DNA of 42,221 bases from Gammaproteobacteria bacterium (GTDB taxonomy: Bacteria > Pseudomonadota > Gammaproteobacteria > Arenicellales > CAJQKF01), in assembly GCA_030429665.1 (NCBI GenBank), contig JAUIEZ010000030.1:1-42221 (forward strand), written 5' to 3'. Below, in pieces: positions 1-10,238 of this stretch. Position 1 is the stretch's first letter. Each line of letters starts with the position of its first letter. The notes under the pieces are model-generated. The model did no database searches. It was not told where the DNA came from and saw only the letters and a list, made by a program, of their open reading frames with translations. The translations under genes were made by a program, and so were the position numbers.

Positions 1-1
1 G

Positions 2-193
2 AGCCTGCACAGCGGTGTGCGCAAGAGCATTCGCAACAAGGGTCATTTTCCAAGCGACGAGGCGGCGACCAAGCTGATCTGGTTGGCGCTACGCAATATC
101 ACCGCGAAGTGGAAGAATCCACCTATCGCCTGGGCGTCGGCCAAGTCCCAGTTCGCGATACAATTCGGTGACCGATTTCGAGTCGATGAGTAA
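2..193 (+). CDS. IS256-family transposase, C-terminal fragment (cut by window edge)
   Basis: Reading from base 2 gives 63 residues and a TAA stop. The peptide contains KSIRNKGHFPSDEAATKLIW, then LALRNITAKWKN and FAIQFGDRF, the conserved C-terminal signature of IS256/Mutator DDE transposases. The catalytic DDE core lies upstream, outside the window, so activity cannot be judged. The reading frame is intact as far as it is visible. Confidence 0.9.
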   Translation, partial: SLHSGVRKSIRNKGHFPSDEAATKLIWLALRNITAKWKNPPIAWASAKSQFAIQFGDRFRVDE

Positions 194-203
194 TCACGAA
201 AAC

Positions 204-233
204 GGCTCACACACAAAATTTCTGACGCCACCC
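204..233. repeat. Probable right terminal inverted repeat of the IS256-type element
   Basis: A roughly 30-base segment just after the transposase stop carries the ACACAAAATTTCTGAC core often seen at IS256-family ends. The mate at the left end is not in the window, so the assignment rests on position and general resemblance only. Confidence 0.45.
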
Positions 234-274
234 GGACACTCGGTATTTTTCCGCCATACCGCTGATCGGGCGAA

Positions 275-3200
275 CTAGCTCTTTTCCGCCTCTTCCCGCG
301 CCGCGCCGCGGGGTGCGCCCTTCAATCGCTCGCGGGTCGACTGCACGATGTAGTAGAGCGGCGGCACCATGACCACGCCGATCACCGTGGCGGCCAGCAT
401 GCCGCCGAAGGCGGTGATGCCGATGGACACGCGGCTGGCGGCGCCGGCGCCGCTCGCCAGCACCAGCGGCAGCACGCCGAGGATGAAGGCGATGGCGGTC
501 ATCATCACCGCGCGGTAGCGAAGCCGGGCGCCCGCCATGGTGGCGTCGAGGATCGACTCTCCCCGTTCGCGCTGCTCGCGCGAGAACTCGACGATCAGGA
601 TGGCGTTCTTCGACGCCAGGCCGATCAGCATGACCAGGCCGACCTGCGTGTACAGGTTGACCGGCATGCCCACGGCCCATACCAGCAGCAATGCGCCGAG
701 GATCGCCACCGGGACTGACAGCAGTACCGACAGCGGCACCGACCAGCTTTCGTACTGGGCGACCAGGAACAGGTAGACGAATACCAGCGACAGCACCAGG
801 ATGACGGTGGTTTGTCCCGCCGCCTTGATCTCCTGGTAGGACATGCCGGTCCATTCGTAGCCCATCGTGTCGGGCAGGGATTCCTCGGCCAGTGTCGACA
901 TGGCGGCGATGGCGTCGCCGGAACTGTAGCCGGCCGCGGCGCTGCCGTTGACGGTTGCCGAGCGGAACAGGTTGTAGCGGTCGATCACGTCGGGCCCGGT
1001 GACCGGCTCGAAGCTGACCATGGTCGACAGCGGGACCATTTCGCCGGCATTGTTGCGCACGTAGAGCCTGCCGATGTCCTCGGGTGCGTCGCGGTAGGCC
1101 GACTCGGCCTGCACCATCACGCGGTAGACGCGGCCGGCGCGGTTGAAGTCGTTCACGTACAACCCGCCGAGCTGCGCCTGCAGCGTCGAGAATACCTCGT
1201 TCAGCGGCACGCCGAGTGTCTTGGCCTTGGCACGGTCGATGTCGAGCCAGATGCGCGGCGAGTTGGTCGAGAAACTGGAAAACACCTGGGCCAGCGCCGG
1301 CGAGCCGTTGGCCGCCACCACCAGCGACTTCATCGCCGACTCGAGCTCGGCCGGCGTGCCCCCGGCACGGTCCTGCAACACGAACTCGAAACCGGACGTC
1401 GAGCCCAGGCCCGGGATCGGCGGCGGGATGAAGGGCAGCATGGTGGCGTCGGGCAACGCCAGGGCGATGGCCTGCAGGCGGCCCATGATGGTGCGCAACG
1501 ACAATTCCGGCTCGGTGCGGTTGGTCCAGTCGTCGAGGATGCCGATGGCAAACGCGGCGTTCGAGGACTGTGCGCCGCTCAGCATGCTGAAGCCGGGCAC
1601 CGACATCACGTCGGTGACGCCGGGAATCGCCAGCACCTGGTTTTCGATCTCCGACAGCACGGCCTCCGTGCGGTTGAGCGAGGCGCCGTCGGGCAGTCGC
1701 AGGTCGATCATGAAGGCGCCCTGGTCCTCGTTGGGCACGAAGGCGGTGGGCAGGGCCGCGAACAGTTGCCAGGTCCCGCCGAGCACCACGCCGAGCACCA
1801 GCAGCGTCAACAGCACGCGGCGCACCAGCAGACGCACCAGGCCCGTGTAGGCCCCGGTGAGTTTCTCGAATGCGCGGTTGAACGCCTTGTGCCAGCGCGC
1901 GCCTTCGCCCTCGGGCCTGAGCAGCACCGCGCACAGCGCCGGGCTCAGGGTCAGCGCGTTGATTGCCGAGATGGCCACCGAGGCGGTGATGGTGACCGCG
2001 AACTGGCGGTACAGCTCGCCGGTGATGCCGGGCATCATTGCCACCGGCCCGAACACCGCGAACAGAACCAGCGTGGTGGCGACGATCGGCCCGCTCACCT
2101 CGCGCATGGCGAGCCGCGTTGCCTCTACCGGCGACTTGCCCTCGGCCATGTGACGCTGGGTGTTCTCCACCACCACGATGGCGTCGTCGACGACGATGCC
2201 GATGGCGAGAATCAGGGCGAACAGCACGATCGTGTTGAGCGAGAAACCCGCCGCCAGCAGTACGCCGAAGGTGCCGACCAGGGACACCGGTACGGCGATG
2301 GCGGGTATCAGCGTGGAGCGCCAGTCGCCGAGGAACACGAACACCACCAGCACCACCAGGAACAGGGCCTCGAACAGGGTGTGTATGACTTCCTCGATGG
2401 AGATGCGCACGTAGCGGGTGGTGTCGTAGAGGATGCTGTACTCGACGTCGGGCGGAAATCGTTCCGACAGTGAATCGAGCTCGGCACGCACGTTGTCGGC
2501 GACGTCCAGGGCGTTGGCGTCGGGCAGCTGGTACACGGCCATTACCACCGACGGCCTGCCGTTGAGGCGACCGTAGGCGCTGTAGGACGACGAGCCGAGT
2601 TCCACCCGCGCCACGTCGCCGAGCGTCACCCGCGAGCCGTCGTCCTGCACACGCAGCATGATGTCGGCAAACGCCTCGGGTTCGGCCAGCCGGCCGCGGG
2701 TGACCACCGACCAGGTAAACGACTGGTCCGCCGCGAGCGGCGGCGCGCCGACCTTGCCGGCGGCGACCTGCACGTTCTGCTCGTTGAGCGCGGCGGCGAC
2801 GTCGGTGGCAGTGATGCCGAAGCTGGCCATGCGCTGCGGATCGAGCCAGATACGCATGGCGTACGGCAGCTCACCGAGTATCGACGCCTCGCCGACGCCG
2901 GGCACGCGGGACAGCGCGTCGCGGATGTTCACGGCGGCGTAGTTGGACAGGTATACGCCGTCGTAGGTGCCGTCCGGCGAGGTCAGGTTGATGACCAGCA
3001 CCATGTCGGTGGAGGTCTTGCGCGTGGTCACGCCCTGGCGGACCACTTCCTCGGGCAGCTTGGAGGTGGCGGCGGCCACGCGGTTCTGCACGTTGACGGC
3101 GGCGAGGTCAGCGTCGGTGCCGACGTCGAAGGTCACGGTAATGGTCATGGAGCCGTCGTTGGCCGACTTCGAGCTCATGTAGATCATGTTCTCGACGCCG

Positions 3201-3412
3201 TTGATCTCCGCTTCCAGCGGCGCCGCCACGGTTTCCTCGACCACCTCGGCGTTGGCGCCCGGGTAGACCGCCGTGACCTTCACGGTGGGCGGCGTGATCT
3301 GCGGGAACTGGGCGATGGGCAGCGCCTGCAGGGAAAGCAGGCCGACGAGCGTGATGACGATGGAGATGACGAAGGCGAACTTGGGCCGGCTGATGAAGAA
3401 CTGGCTGAACAC
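275..3412 (-). CDS. RND multidrug efflux permease, HAE-1 (AcrB/MexB) family
   Basis: Inner-membrane proton/drug antiporter subunit of a tripartite efflux pump, 1045 residues, the usual length for AcrB-type permeases. It starts with [13 protein letters not shown], typical of the family, with a first membrane helix at about residues 10-30. The proton-relay pair in transmembrane helix 4 is present as D409-D410 in the context [14 protein letters not shown]. The helix-10 lysine is K935 in [13 protein letters not shown]. Periplasmic porter segments such as [11 protein letters not shown] fit drug-transporting rather than metal-transporting RND proteins. The gene follows the adaptor gene after a 10-base gap, so the two form an operon. 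No outer-membrane factor gene follows; the IS256 end lies about 40 bases past the stop. Substrate range cannot be read from the sequence. Confidence 0.95.
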   Translation of the reverse strand: MFSQFFISRPKFAFVISIVITLVGLLSLQALPIAQFPQITPPTVKVTAVYPGANAEVVEETVAAPLEAEINGVENMIYMSSKSANDGSMTITVTFDVGTDADLAAVNVQNRVAAATSKLPEEVVRQGVTTRKTSTDMVLVINLTSPDGTYDGVYLSNYAAVNIRDALSRVPGVGEASILGELPYAMRIWLDPQRMASFGITATDVAAALNEQNVQVAAGKVGAPPLAADQSFTWSVVTRGRLAEPEAFADIMLRVQDDGSRVTLGDVARVELGSSSYSAYGRLNGRPSVVMAVYQLPDANALDVADNVRAELDSLSERFPPDVEYSILYDTTRYVRISIEEVIHTLFEALFLVVLVVFVFLGDWRSTLIPAIAVPVSLVGTFGVLLAAGFSLNTIVLFALILAIGIVVDDAIVVVENTQRHMAEGKSPVEATRLAMREVSGPIVATTLVLFAVFGPVAMMPGITGELYRQFAVTITASVAISAINALTLSPALCAVLLRPEGEGARWHKAFNRAFEKLTGAYTGLVRLLVRRVLLTLLVLGVVLGGTWQLFAALPTAFVPNEDQGAFMIDLRLPDGASLNRTEAVLSEIENQVLAIPGVTDVMSVPGFSMLSGAQSSNAAFAIGILDDWTNRTEPELSLRTIMGRLQAIALALPDATMLPFIPPPIPGLGSTSGFEFVLQDRAGGTPAELESAMKSLVVAANGSPALAQVFSSFSTNSPRIWLDIDRAKAKTLGVPLNEVFSTLQAQLGGLYVNDFNRAGRVYRVMVQAESAYRDAPEDIGRLYVRNNAGEMVPLSTMVSFEPVTGPDVIDRYNLFRSATVNGSAAAGYSSGDAIAAMSTLAEESLPDTMGYEWTGMSYQEIKAAGQTTVILVLSLVFVYLFLVAQYESWSVPLSVLLSVPVAILGALLLVWAVGMPVNLYTQVGLVMLIGLASKNAILIVEFSREQRERGESILDATMAGARLRYRAVMMTAIAFILGVLPLVLASGAGAASRVSIGITAFGGMLAATVIGVVMVPPLYYIVQSTRERLKGAPRGAAREEAEKS

Positions 3413-3422
3413 GGCGCGGTCC

Positions 3423-4520
3423 TCAGTTGGCCGTCACGTCGACGGTCATGCCGTCGCGAATCTTCTGCAGGCCGCGCACGACAACGCGTTCGCCCGCGGC
3501 CAGCCCCGACGTCACCACCCACATGTCGCCGCTCGCCTCGCCGGTCTCGATGGCGCGCTGCTCGACCACGTTGTCGTCGCCCACCACCATCACGCTGCGG
3601 CCGGATTGTCCCGAGAGTACGGCCGCCTGGGGCACCAACGGCACCGCCTCCGGTGCCGAGCCCTCGAACACGACGGTGACGAACTGGCCGGGTCGCAGCA
3701 GCTCGTCAGGGTTCGGAAACACCGCCCGCGCGGTCAGCGTGCCGGTGCCGGGATCGATCTCGTTGGCGATGAGCTCGATGCGCCCGGGGTGGGGATACTC
3801 GGTGCCGTCCGACAGGCGCAGCGCCGGCTCGATGTTCGGCGCCGCACCGTCCTCGGCGACGCGCCGCCTGAGGGCCAGGTACTCGACGTCGCTCAGCGTG
3901 AAATGCACGTGCACCGGGTCGAGGCTGACGATGGTGGCGAGCACGCCGCTGTCGGGACCGACCAGGTTTCCCGTGTCCACGTTGGCTTCGCCGATGCGAC
4001 CGGCCACCGGCGCGGTGATACGCGTGTGATCCAGGTTGAGCGTGGCCTGTTGCAGCGCCGCCTTGCTGCCTTCCACGCCCGCGCGCGCCACCTGTGCCGC
4101 GGCGCGCGCCTCGTCCACGTCCTGTTGGCTGACGCTGCGGTTCACGCCGAGTTGCTCCATGCGCGAAAGACGCACCTCCGCATCCGCGACCTGTGCCTCG
4201 GCCGACGCCACCTGTGCCGCGGCCTGGTCGACCTGGGCCTGGTAGGCGTCGCGTTCGATCTCGAACAGGAGCTGGTCGCGCTCGACGCGCGCACCCTCTT
4301 CGAAGTTGCGCGCCTGCAGGATGCCGGATACCCGCGCCCTGAGGTCGACGCGATCGGGGGCGTCGACACGGCCGATAAACTCGCGGTGGATGGCGGGAGA
4401 ACCGGCGGTTACCTCATGCACGGAAACGGCCGGCGGCGGCATCTCGACCGGCGTCTGTTGTTCGGTGCAACCGGCGGCAAGCGCGATCGCGACGGGGATT
4501 GCGAGGCTCAATCGTGCCAT
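3423..4520 (-). CDS. RND efflux periplasmic adaptor lipoprotein (AcrA/MexA family)
   Basis: Membrane-fusion protein linking the RND permease to an outer-membrane channel. The ATG at 4520 gives 365 residues beginning with a lipoprotein signal peptide whose lipobox ALAAGC places the lipidated cysteine at residue 18; an upstream TTG (4553) would add 11 residues before the signal and is less likely. The order of elements is typical: lipoyl-like half-motifs ([20 protein letters not shown] and later [20 protein letters not shown]), an alanine/glutamate-rich coiled-coil hairpin between them, then beta-barrel and membrane-proximal segments. It is transcribed before the permease. The 127-base gap to the divergent hydrolase gene at 4648 must contain its promoter; no good sigma-70 match was found there. 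Confidence 0.92.
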   Translation of the reverse strand: MARLSLAIPVAIALAAGCTEQQTPVEMPPPAVSVHEVTAGSPAIHREFIGRVDAPDRVDLRARVSGILQARNFEEGARVERDQLLFEIERDAYQAQVDQAAAQVASAEAQVADAEVRLSRMEQLGVNRSVSQQDVDEARAAAQVARAGVEGSKAALQQATLNLDHTRITAPVAGRIGEANVDTGNLVGPDSGVLATIVSLDPVHVHFTLSDVEYLALRRRVAEDGAAPNIEPALRLSDGTEYPHPGRIELIANEIDPGTGTLTARAVFPNPDELLRPGQFVTVVFEGSAPEAVPLVPQAAVLSGQSGRSVMVVGDDNVVEQRAIETGEASGDMWVVTSGLAAGERVVVRGLQKIRDGMTVDVTAN

Positions 4521-4647
4521 GGCGGGATGATTTTTTGTTGTTGGTGACGACAAGTTTACCCCAATCGTCGTTGCCGCCGCTCTCGCCCGTACGCGGCGAT
4601 TTTTATATAGTTACGGGCCACCACATAACCCACGCACGACGCCCGCC

Positions 4648-5448
4648 ATGCAATTCATCCAGCTCGGATCGGTGGTCATCCATTACGCCACGGCCGGCGA
4701 TCCGACGCGCCCGGCGCTGGTGTTCTCCAACTCCCTGGGCACCGACCTGCGCATCTGGGACCGGGTGGCGCCGGCTTTCGAGGACAATTTTTTCGTGGTG
4801 CGCTACGACAAGCGCGGTCACGGCCTGAGCGACGCGCCGCCGGCGCCCTACAGCATGAGCGACCACGTCGGCGACGTCGTCGGCCTGATGGACGCGCTCG
4901 ACGTCACCAGCGCGGTGCTGTGCGGCGACTCGGTCGGCGGGCTCATCGCACAGGGGGTCGCCGCCCGCGACGCCGAGCGGGTGCAGGCCCTGGTGCTGTG
5001 CGACACCGCGGCGAAAATCGGCGACGCCGACACCTGGAACGCGCGCATCGAGGCGGTCGAGGACGGCGGCATCGAGGCCGTCGCCGGGGCCACCATGGAA
5101 CGCTGGTTCACCCGCGCCTTCCGCGCAGAGCGCGGCGACGAGGTCAGGGGCTGGTATAACATGCTGGTGCGAACGTCGCTCGCCGGCTATCTCGGCACCA
5201 TGATGGCGATTCGCGACACCGACTACAGCGACGACACCGACGGACTGTCCGTGCCGGCGCTGGTCGTGGTGGGCAACGAGGACGACTCCACGCCGCCGAG
5301 CGTGGTCAAGGGGCTGTCCGACCTGATCGACGAGTCGGAGTTTCACGTCATCGACGACGCCGGTCACCTGCCGTGCATCGACCAGCCCGAGGTTCTCGTC
5401 GACCTGATGCGCACGTTCCTGCAGCGCAACGGCCTGATGCGCGACTGA
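4648..5448 (+). CDS. pcaD: Alpha/beta hydrolase, probable 3-oxoadipate enol-lactonase
   Basis: Predicted to hydrolyse 3-oxoadipate enol-lactone to 3-oxoadipate in the beta-ketoadipate branch of aromatic degradation. The 266-residue protein has the alpha/beta-hydrolase layout: oxyanion-region FSNSLGTDLRIWD, the DKRGHGLSD motif, nucleophile S95 in the elbow GDSVGG, an acidic residue at D212 or D213 (NEDDSTPP) and H240 in DDAGHLPCIDQP. NSLGTDLRIWD and KRGHGLS are characteristic of PcaD rather than general esterases. The elbow reads GDSVGG instead of the commoner GLSMGG or GVSIGG. The next gene, 56 bases on, encodes a PcaF-type thiolase that acts two steps later in the same pathway, which supports the call. 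No clear ribosome binding site precedes the ATG. Confidence 0.78.
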   Translation: MQFIQLGSVVIHYATAGDPTRPALVFSNSLGTDLRIWDRVAPAFEDNFFVVRYDKRGHGLSDAPPAPYSMSDHVGDVVGLMDALDVTSAVLCGDSVGGLIAQGVAARDAERVQALVLCDTAAKIGDADTWNARIEAVEDGGIEAVAGATMERWFTRAFRAERGDEVRGWYNMLVRTSLAGYLGTMMAIRDTDYSDDTDGLSVPALVVVGNEDDSTPPSVVKGLSDLIDESEFHVIDDAGHLPCIDQPEVLVDLMRTFLQRNGLMRD

Positions 5449-5504
5449 TTGCATTTTCCGGGCGCAGGGAACGGCGGCCGCAACTTCCGACAGGATTGAA
5501 CACC

Positions 5505-6710
<1,206 letters not shown>

Positions 6711-6711
6711 C

Positions 6712-7512
6712 ATGACGCGCGTGGCGGTATTCGGCCTGGGCGAGGCCGGGTCGCTGATAGCGGCCGACCTCGCGGCGGCCGGCGTGCCGGTGACCGGCTA
6801 CGATCCGGCCAACGTGGGGACGCCCGCCGGCGTGGACCGGGTCGACGCGCCGCGCGAGGCGGTCGGCGGCGCCGACTTCGTGCTCGGCATCACGGCCGCG
6901 GCGGATGCCGTTACCGCGCTCGAGCAGGCGCTGGACGCGATCGCCCCGGGTACGGTGTACGCGGACCTGTCCACCGCCGCGCCGTCGCTGAAGCAGCGTC
7001 TCGACGACATCGCGCGTACGGCGAAGCTCGGCTTTGTCGACGTGGCGCTGCTGGCGCCGGTGCCGGGGAAGGGACTGCGTACGCCGGCCGGTATTGCCGG
7101 CAGCGGCTCGCGGGCGTTCGGCGATGCCTTCGGCGCCCTCGGCATGCCGGTGGACGTGGTGGGCGAGCATGCCGGCGACGCCGCCCTGCGCAAGCTGCTG
7201 CGCAGCGTGATGATGAAGGGGCTCGCGGCGCTTCTCATCGAGGCCATGCGTGCCGGCCACGCCGCCGGCGTGGGCGACTGGCTGTGGCGAAACATGGCCG
7301 ACCAGCTCACCCGCGCCGACGGGGCGCTGCTCGCGCGGCTCGTCGCCGGCACCAAGCCCCACGCCCGGCGCCGGCTGCAAGAGATGGAGGCGGCCGGCGA
7401 GCTGCTCGACGACCTCGGCGTGGACCCGGTGATGACCCGGTCCACCATCGAATCCCTCAGGCGCATGCTCGACGAGGAGTTGCCGCCCGTACCCGAGCGG
7501 CCGCAGGGGTAG
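6712..7512 (+). CDS. NAD(P)-dependent dehydrogenase of the 6PGDH/3-hydroxyisobutyrate-dehydrogenase-like group with DUF1932-type C-terminus
   Basis: 266 residues. The N-terminal Rossmann fold begins with VAVFGLGEAGSLIAADLA (dinucleotide-binding GxGxxG) followed by an acidic strand end in TGYDPAN. The middle contains VYADLSTAAPSLKQ and FVDVALLAPVPG, the substrate-loop pattern of beta-hydroxyacid dehydrogenases. The C-terminal half, with LRKLLRSVMMKGLAALLIEA and RRLQEMEAAGELLDDLG, resembles the DUF1932 domain. The start is one base after the thiolase stop, so translation is probably coupled. Its substrate is unknown; the context suggests an oxidoreductase used with the aromatic-acid genes, but this is inference from position only. 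Confidence 0.78.
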   Translation: MTRVAVFGLGEAGSLIAADLAAAGVPVTGYDPANVGTPAGVDRVDAPREAVGGADFVLGITAAADAVTALEQALDAIAPGTVYADLSTAAPSLKQRLDDIARTAKLGFVDVALLAPVPGKGLRTPAGIAGSGSRAFGDAFGALGMPVDVVGEHAGDAALRKLLRSVMMKGLAALLIEAMRAGHAAGVGDWLWRNMADQLTRADGALLARLVAGTKPHARRRLQEMEAAGELLDDLGVDPVMTRSTIESLRRMLDEELPPVPERPQG

Positions 7513-7555
7513 CCCCGGCCAGCATCGACCGTCCGCGAACCCGGGAGAATCCGTC

Positions 7556-8527
7556 ATGACCCAGAAGATTCCCAATTCCATCACTTTCATCGACGGCCGG
7601 GGCGGCGGCGAGCGGCAGGATTTACTGGAACCGCGCGTCGAGCCGCCGCGCGGCGGCATGTTGTGGGTACATCTCGACCGGGGTTCGCCCGAGGCGAAAA
7701 CCTGGCTCGCCGAGCACAGCGATCTCGACGAGTTGTCGGTAGACGCGTTGCTGGCAGAGGAGACCCGGCCGCGCTGCGTCACCATGGAAGACGGCACGCT
7801 GCTTGTGCTGCGCGGCGTGAACCTCAACCCGGGCGCCGACCCGGACGACATGGTGGCCATCCGTATCCTGATCCAGCCGGGTCGCGTGATCAGCTCGCGC
7901 CACCGGCGGCTGATCTCCATCGACGACCTTCGCGATTCGCTGGCCGCCGGTCGAGGCCCGCGCAATCCCGGCGAGTTCGTGGTCGAGCTGATTCATCACC
8001 TGGTCTCGCGTATCGCCGGTGCGGTGGGCGACGTGGAGGACGAAGTCGATCGGTTGCAGGCCCGGGTGCTGGAGTCCGAGGCGCAGCGCCTGCGCACCGA
8101 GCTGTCGAGTATTCGCCGCGAGATCATCGTGCTACGGCGTTACCTGGCACCGCAGCGCGATGCCATGAACCAGCTCTACCACCTCAAGGTGGTGTGGCTG
8201 AACGACGGCAACCTGCAGAAGCTGAGGGAGGAAACCGACCGCATCACGCGCCTGGTGGAAGACCTTGACGCCGCGCGCGAGCGCGCGGCGGTCACCCAGG
8301 AGGAGTTGTCGAGCCGGCTGTCGGAGCAGCTCAACAACCGAATGTACGTGCTCACGGTGGTGGCGGGCATTTTTCTGCCGCTCGGATTTCTCACCGGCCT
8401 GCTCGGCATCAACGTCGGCGGCGTGCCGCTGGCCGACAATGCCTGGGGCTTCGCCTGGGTACTGTTGGCGCTGGCGGTGATCACCTTCGCGGAAATCGCC
8501 TTCTTCCGCTGGCGGCGCTGGGTGTAG
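7556..8527 (+). CDS. zntB: ZntB-like CorA-family divalent cation (zinc) transporter
   Basis: 323 residues. A large soluble N-terminal domain is followed by a long helical segment (about 170-260) and two C-terminal membrane helices (about 265-283 and 297-316). The pore motif between the helices is GIN at 284-286 (LLGINVGGVP), the ZntB form of the CorA GMN signature. VEDEVDRLQARVL and LRRYLAPQRDAMNQL are typical of the stalk helix in this family. The start is supported by a GGGAGA element 8-9 bases upstream. ZntB proteins conduct zinc and related divalent ions; the exact ion here is not provable. It lies 43 bases after the dehydrogenase gene and may share its transcript. Confidence 0.88.
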   Translation: MTQKIPNSITFIDGRGGGERQDLLEPRVEPPRGGMLWVHLDRGSPEAKTWLAEHSDLDELSVDALLAEETRPRCVTMEDGTLLVLRGVNLNPGADPDDMVAIRILIQPGRVISSRHRRLISIDDLRDSLAAGRGPRNPGEFVVELIHHLVSRIAGAVGDVEDEVDRLQARVLESEAQRLRTELSSIRREIIVLRRYLAPQRDAMNQLYHLKVVWLNDGNLQKLREETDRITRLVEDLDAARERAAVTQEELSSRLSEQLNNRMYVLTVVAGIFLPLGFLTGLLGINVGGVPLADNAWGFAWVLLALAVITFAEIAFFRWRRWV

Positions 8528-8675
8528 GAATGTCGGGGGAGACGACGCATTCGCAGCGCAGGGCGAGGTTCTCCGTCGGAACGCCGCAACGCTACCCGGG
8601 GGATTCGAAGAAAGTATACTGTGCGGGGACTGATTCGCCCGATTCGTGGGATTGCCGTACAACGTGCCGGAACCA

Positions 8676-10238
8676 ATGCGAATAACCTACCTGGGCCATT
8701 CCGGGCTTTATATCGAGACGCGGGCCGGCAGCATCCTTTGCGATCCGTGGTTCAATCCATGTTACTTCGCGTCGTGGTTCCCCTTTCCCGACAACGAGTC
8801 CCTCGACCCCGGTGCGTTCTCCAGTCCCGATTACCTCTACGTGTCGCACGAGCATCGCGACCACCTGGACCGTCGATTCCTGCGCGAGCACGTATCGCGG
8901 GATACGACGGTCCTGTTGCCCGACTACCCGGTTCGATCGCTGGAGCGGGAACTGCGTGACCTGGGGTTCGAATCGTTCCTGTATACCGTCAACGCCGAGC
9001 CCGTCGACCTGGACGGCGTGCGCATCGCCATCGTCGCGATGGTCACGCCATCGGACGGCCCGGAAGGCGATTCCGCGATGATCGTCGATGACGGTGAGAG
9101 CAGGGTGTTGAACCAGAACGATTCGCGTCCGGCCGATCTCGAGCCGTTGTTGGCGCTTGGCCCGTTCGACGCGCACTTCGTCCAGTTCTCCGGGGCGATC
9201 TGGTATCCCATGGTGTACCGGTTCACCGAGAACGAGAAAAAGGCGTTGGGGAAACAGAAGCGCGTCAACCAGCAGCAGCGCGCCCTGGCCTTCGTGCGCC
9301 AGGTGGGCGCTCGCCACGTATTTCCGTGCGGCGGTCCGCCGTGCTTCCTGGATGACGAGTTGTTTCATCTCAACGACGTCGACGACGATCCTTCGAACAT
9401 CTTCTGCGACCAGGCGGTCTTTCTCGACTTCATGCGAAGTCACGGAGAGCAGGGCGGGCGGCTGCTGGTTCCCGGCAGCGTTATCCAGCTCGACACCGGG
9501 CGCTGCACGACGACCCATCCTGTGCCGGACGCGGAGATCGACGCGATTTTTTCCGACAAGGCCGCCTACCTGGAAGCTTATCGAGCCCGGCGCAAACCAC
9601 AGCTCGAGGCCGCGAGGGCGGCCCTTCCCTCGCGGCAGCTCGATCTCCTGACATCGCTACGGGGCAAGTTCGAGCCGCTGCTTGCGCTCGCCGACCGCCT
9701 GTGCGCGGGCGTCGGGGCGCGCGTCCTGCTCGATTGTTCGGGTGAGCGGATCGTGTTGGATTTCCTGAACCGCAGCGTGTATCGATGGCGAGACGAGTAT
9801 TGCAGGTACCGGTTCTGGATCGACCGGCCCCTGGTCGAAGCCTGCCTCCTGAACGACGAGGAAGACTGGGTCAACTCGCTTTTTCTTTCCTTTCGATTCG
9901 AGGCCGAGCGCGATGGGCCGTACAACGAGTACGTCTACAACTTTTTCAAGTGCGTCAGCGTGGAACGGTTGCGGTATGCCGAGAATCATTATGCCGGGTG
10001 GACCGACGAGGACGAGTTGCTCCAGATCGACGGGCGCGTGGTCCAGCGGCGGTGTCCCCACCTGAAAGCCGACCTGGCGAGGTTTGCACACGTCGAGGAC
10101 GGCATCCTGACCTGTACGATGCACGGTTGGCAGTTCGATCTCGAGACCGGACAGTGCCTGACGTCGGACCAGTGCAGTCTGTTTACGCGCCCCGCGGGCG
10201 AAGACGGCGATGCCTCCGGGGACGACCGGGATCCATAA
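8676..10238 (+). CDS. Fusion of metallo-beta-lactamase-fold hydrolase and C-terminal Rieske [2Fe-2S] domain (CMAH-like)
   Basis: 520 residues from the ATG at 8676. The N-terminal MBL-fold domain begins MRITYLGHSGLYI, as in UlaG/CMAH-type proteins, and has the metal motif H58-x-H60-x-D62-H63 (SHEHRDHLD). The C-terminus carries a Rieske cluster motif C460-x-H462-x17-C480-x2-H483 in RRCPHLKADL and LTCTMHGWQFDL. MBL and Rieske domains are combined in vertebrate CMP-N-acetylneuraminate hydroxylase, but there the Rieske domain comes first. A middle region (about 280-440) has no motif I recognise. The role is inferred: an oxygenase or hydroxylase acting on a nucleotide sugar or glycan intermediate, because the next gene overlaps by 29 bases and encodes a glycosyltransferase. 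A TATACT hexamer at 8615-8620 could be a -10 element, but no matching -35 was found. Confidence 0.8.
   Translation: MRITYLGHSGLYIETRAGSILCDPWFNPCYFASWFPFPDNESLDPGAFSSPDYLYVSHEHRDHLDRRFLREHVSRDTTVLLPDYPVRSLERELRDLGFESFLYTVNAEPVDLDGVRIAIVAMVTPSDGPEGDSAMIVDDGESRVLNQNDSRPADLEPLLALGPFDAHFVQFSGAIWYPMVYRFTENEKKALGKQKRVNQQQRALAFVRQVGARHVFPCGGPPCFLDDELFHLNDVDDDPSNIFCDQAVFLDFMRSHGEQGGRLLVPGSVIQLDTGRCTTTHPVPDAEIDAIFSDKAAYLEAYRARRKPQLEAARAALPSRQLDLLTSLRGKFEPLLALADRLCAGVGARVLLDCSGERIVLDFLNRSVYRWRDEYCRYRFWIDRPLVEACLLNDEEDWVNSLFLSFRFEAERDGPYNEYVYNFFKCVSVERLRYAENHYAGWTDEDELLQIDGRVVQRRCPHLKADLARFAHVEDGILTCTMHGWQFDLETGQCLTSDQCSLFTRPAGEDGDASGDDRDP

Larger units (their letters stand above)
1..233 (+). mobile_element. 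Right end of an IS256-family insertion sequence (left part outside window)
   Basis: The stretch holds the last 63 codons of a Mutator/IS256-type transposase followed by about 40 non-coding bases. The bases around 204-233 (GCTCACACACAAAATTTCTG followed by ACGCCACCC) look like the right terminal inverted repeat of this family, which usually lies just after the transposase stop. The left inverted repeat and any target duplication are outside the window, so the exact boundary is inferred. The element ends about 40 bases from the stop codon of the RND permease gene. Confidence 0.7.

Noticed and set aside
812-2473. Long open frame opposite the RND permease, and similar long frames opposite uvrA
   Set aside because: They are His/Arg/Gln-rich mirror frames of clearly conserved genes and carry no family motif.
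4570-4611. TTGCCG and TATATAG between the adaptor and hydrolase genes as a promoter
   Set aside because: The spacing is about 28 bases, far from the 16-18 needed, and no other -35 fits the TATATA element.
8676-10238. Beta-lactamase or resistance enzyme call from the MBL fold
   Set aside because: The fold is of the UlaG/CMAH type with a fused Rieske domain and no signal peptide, and it neighbours glycosyltransferases.
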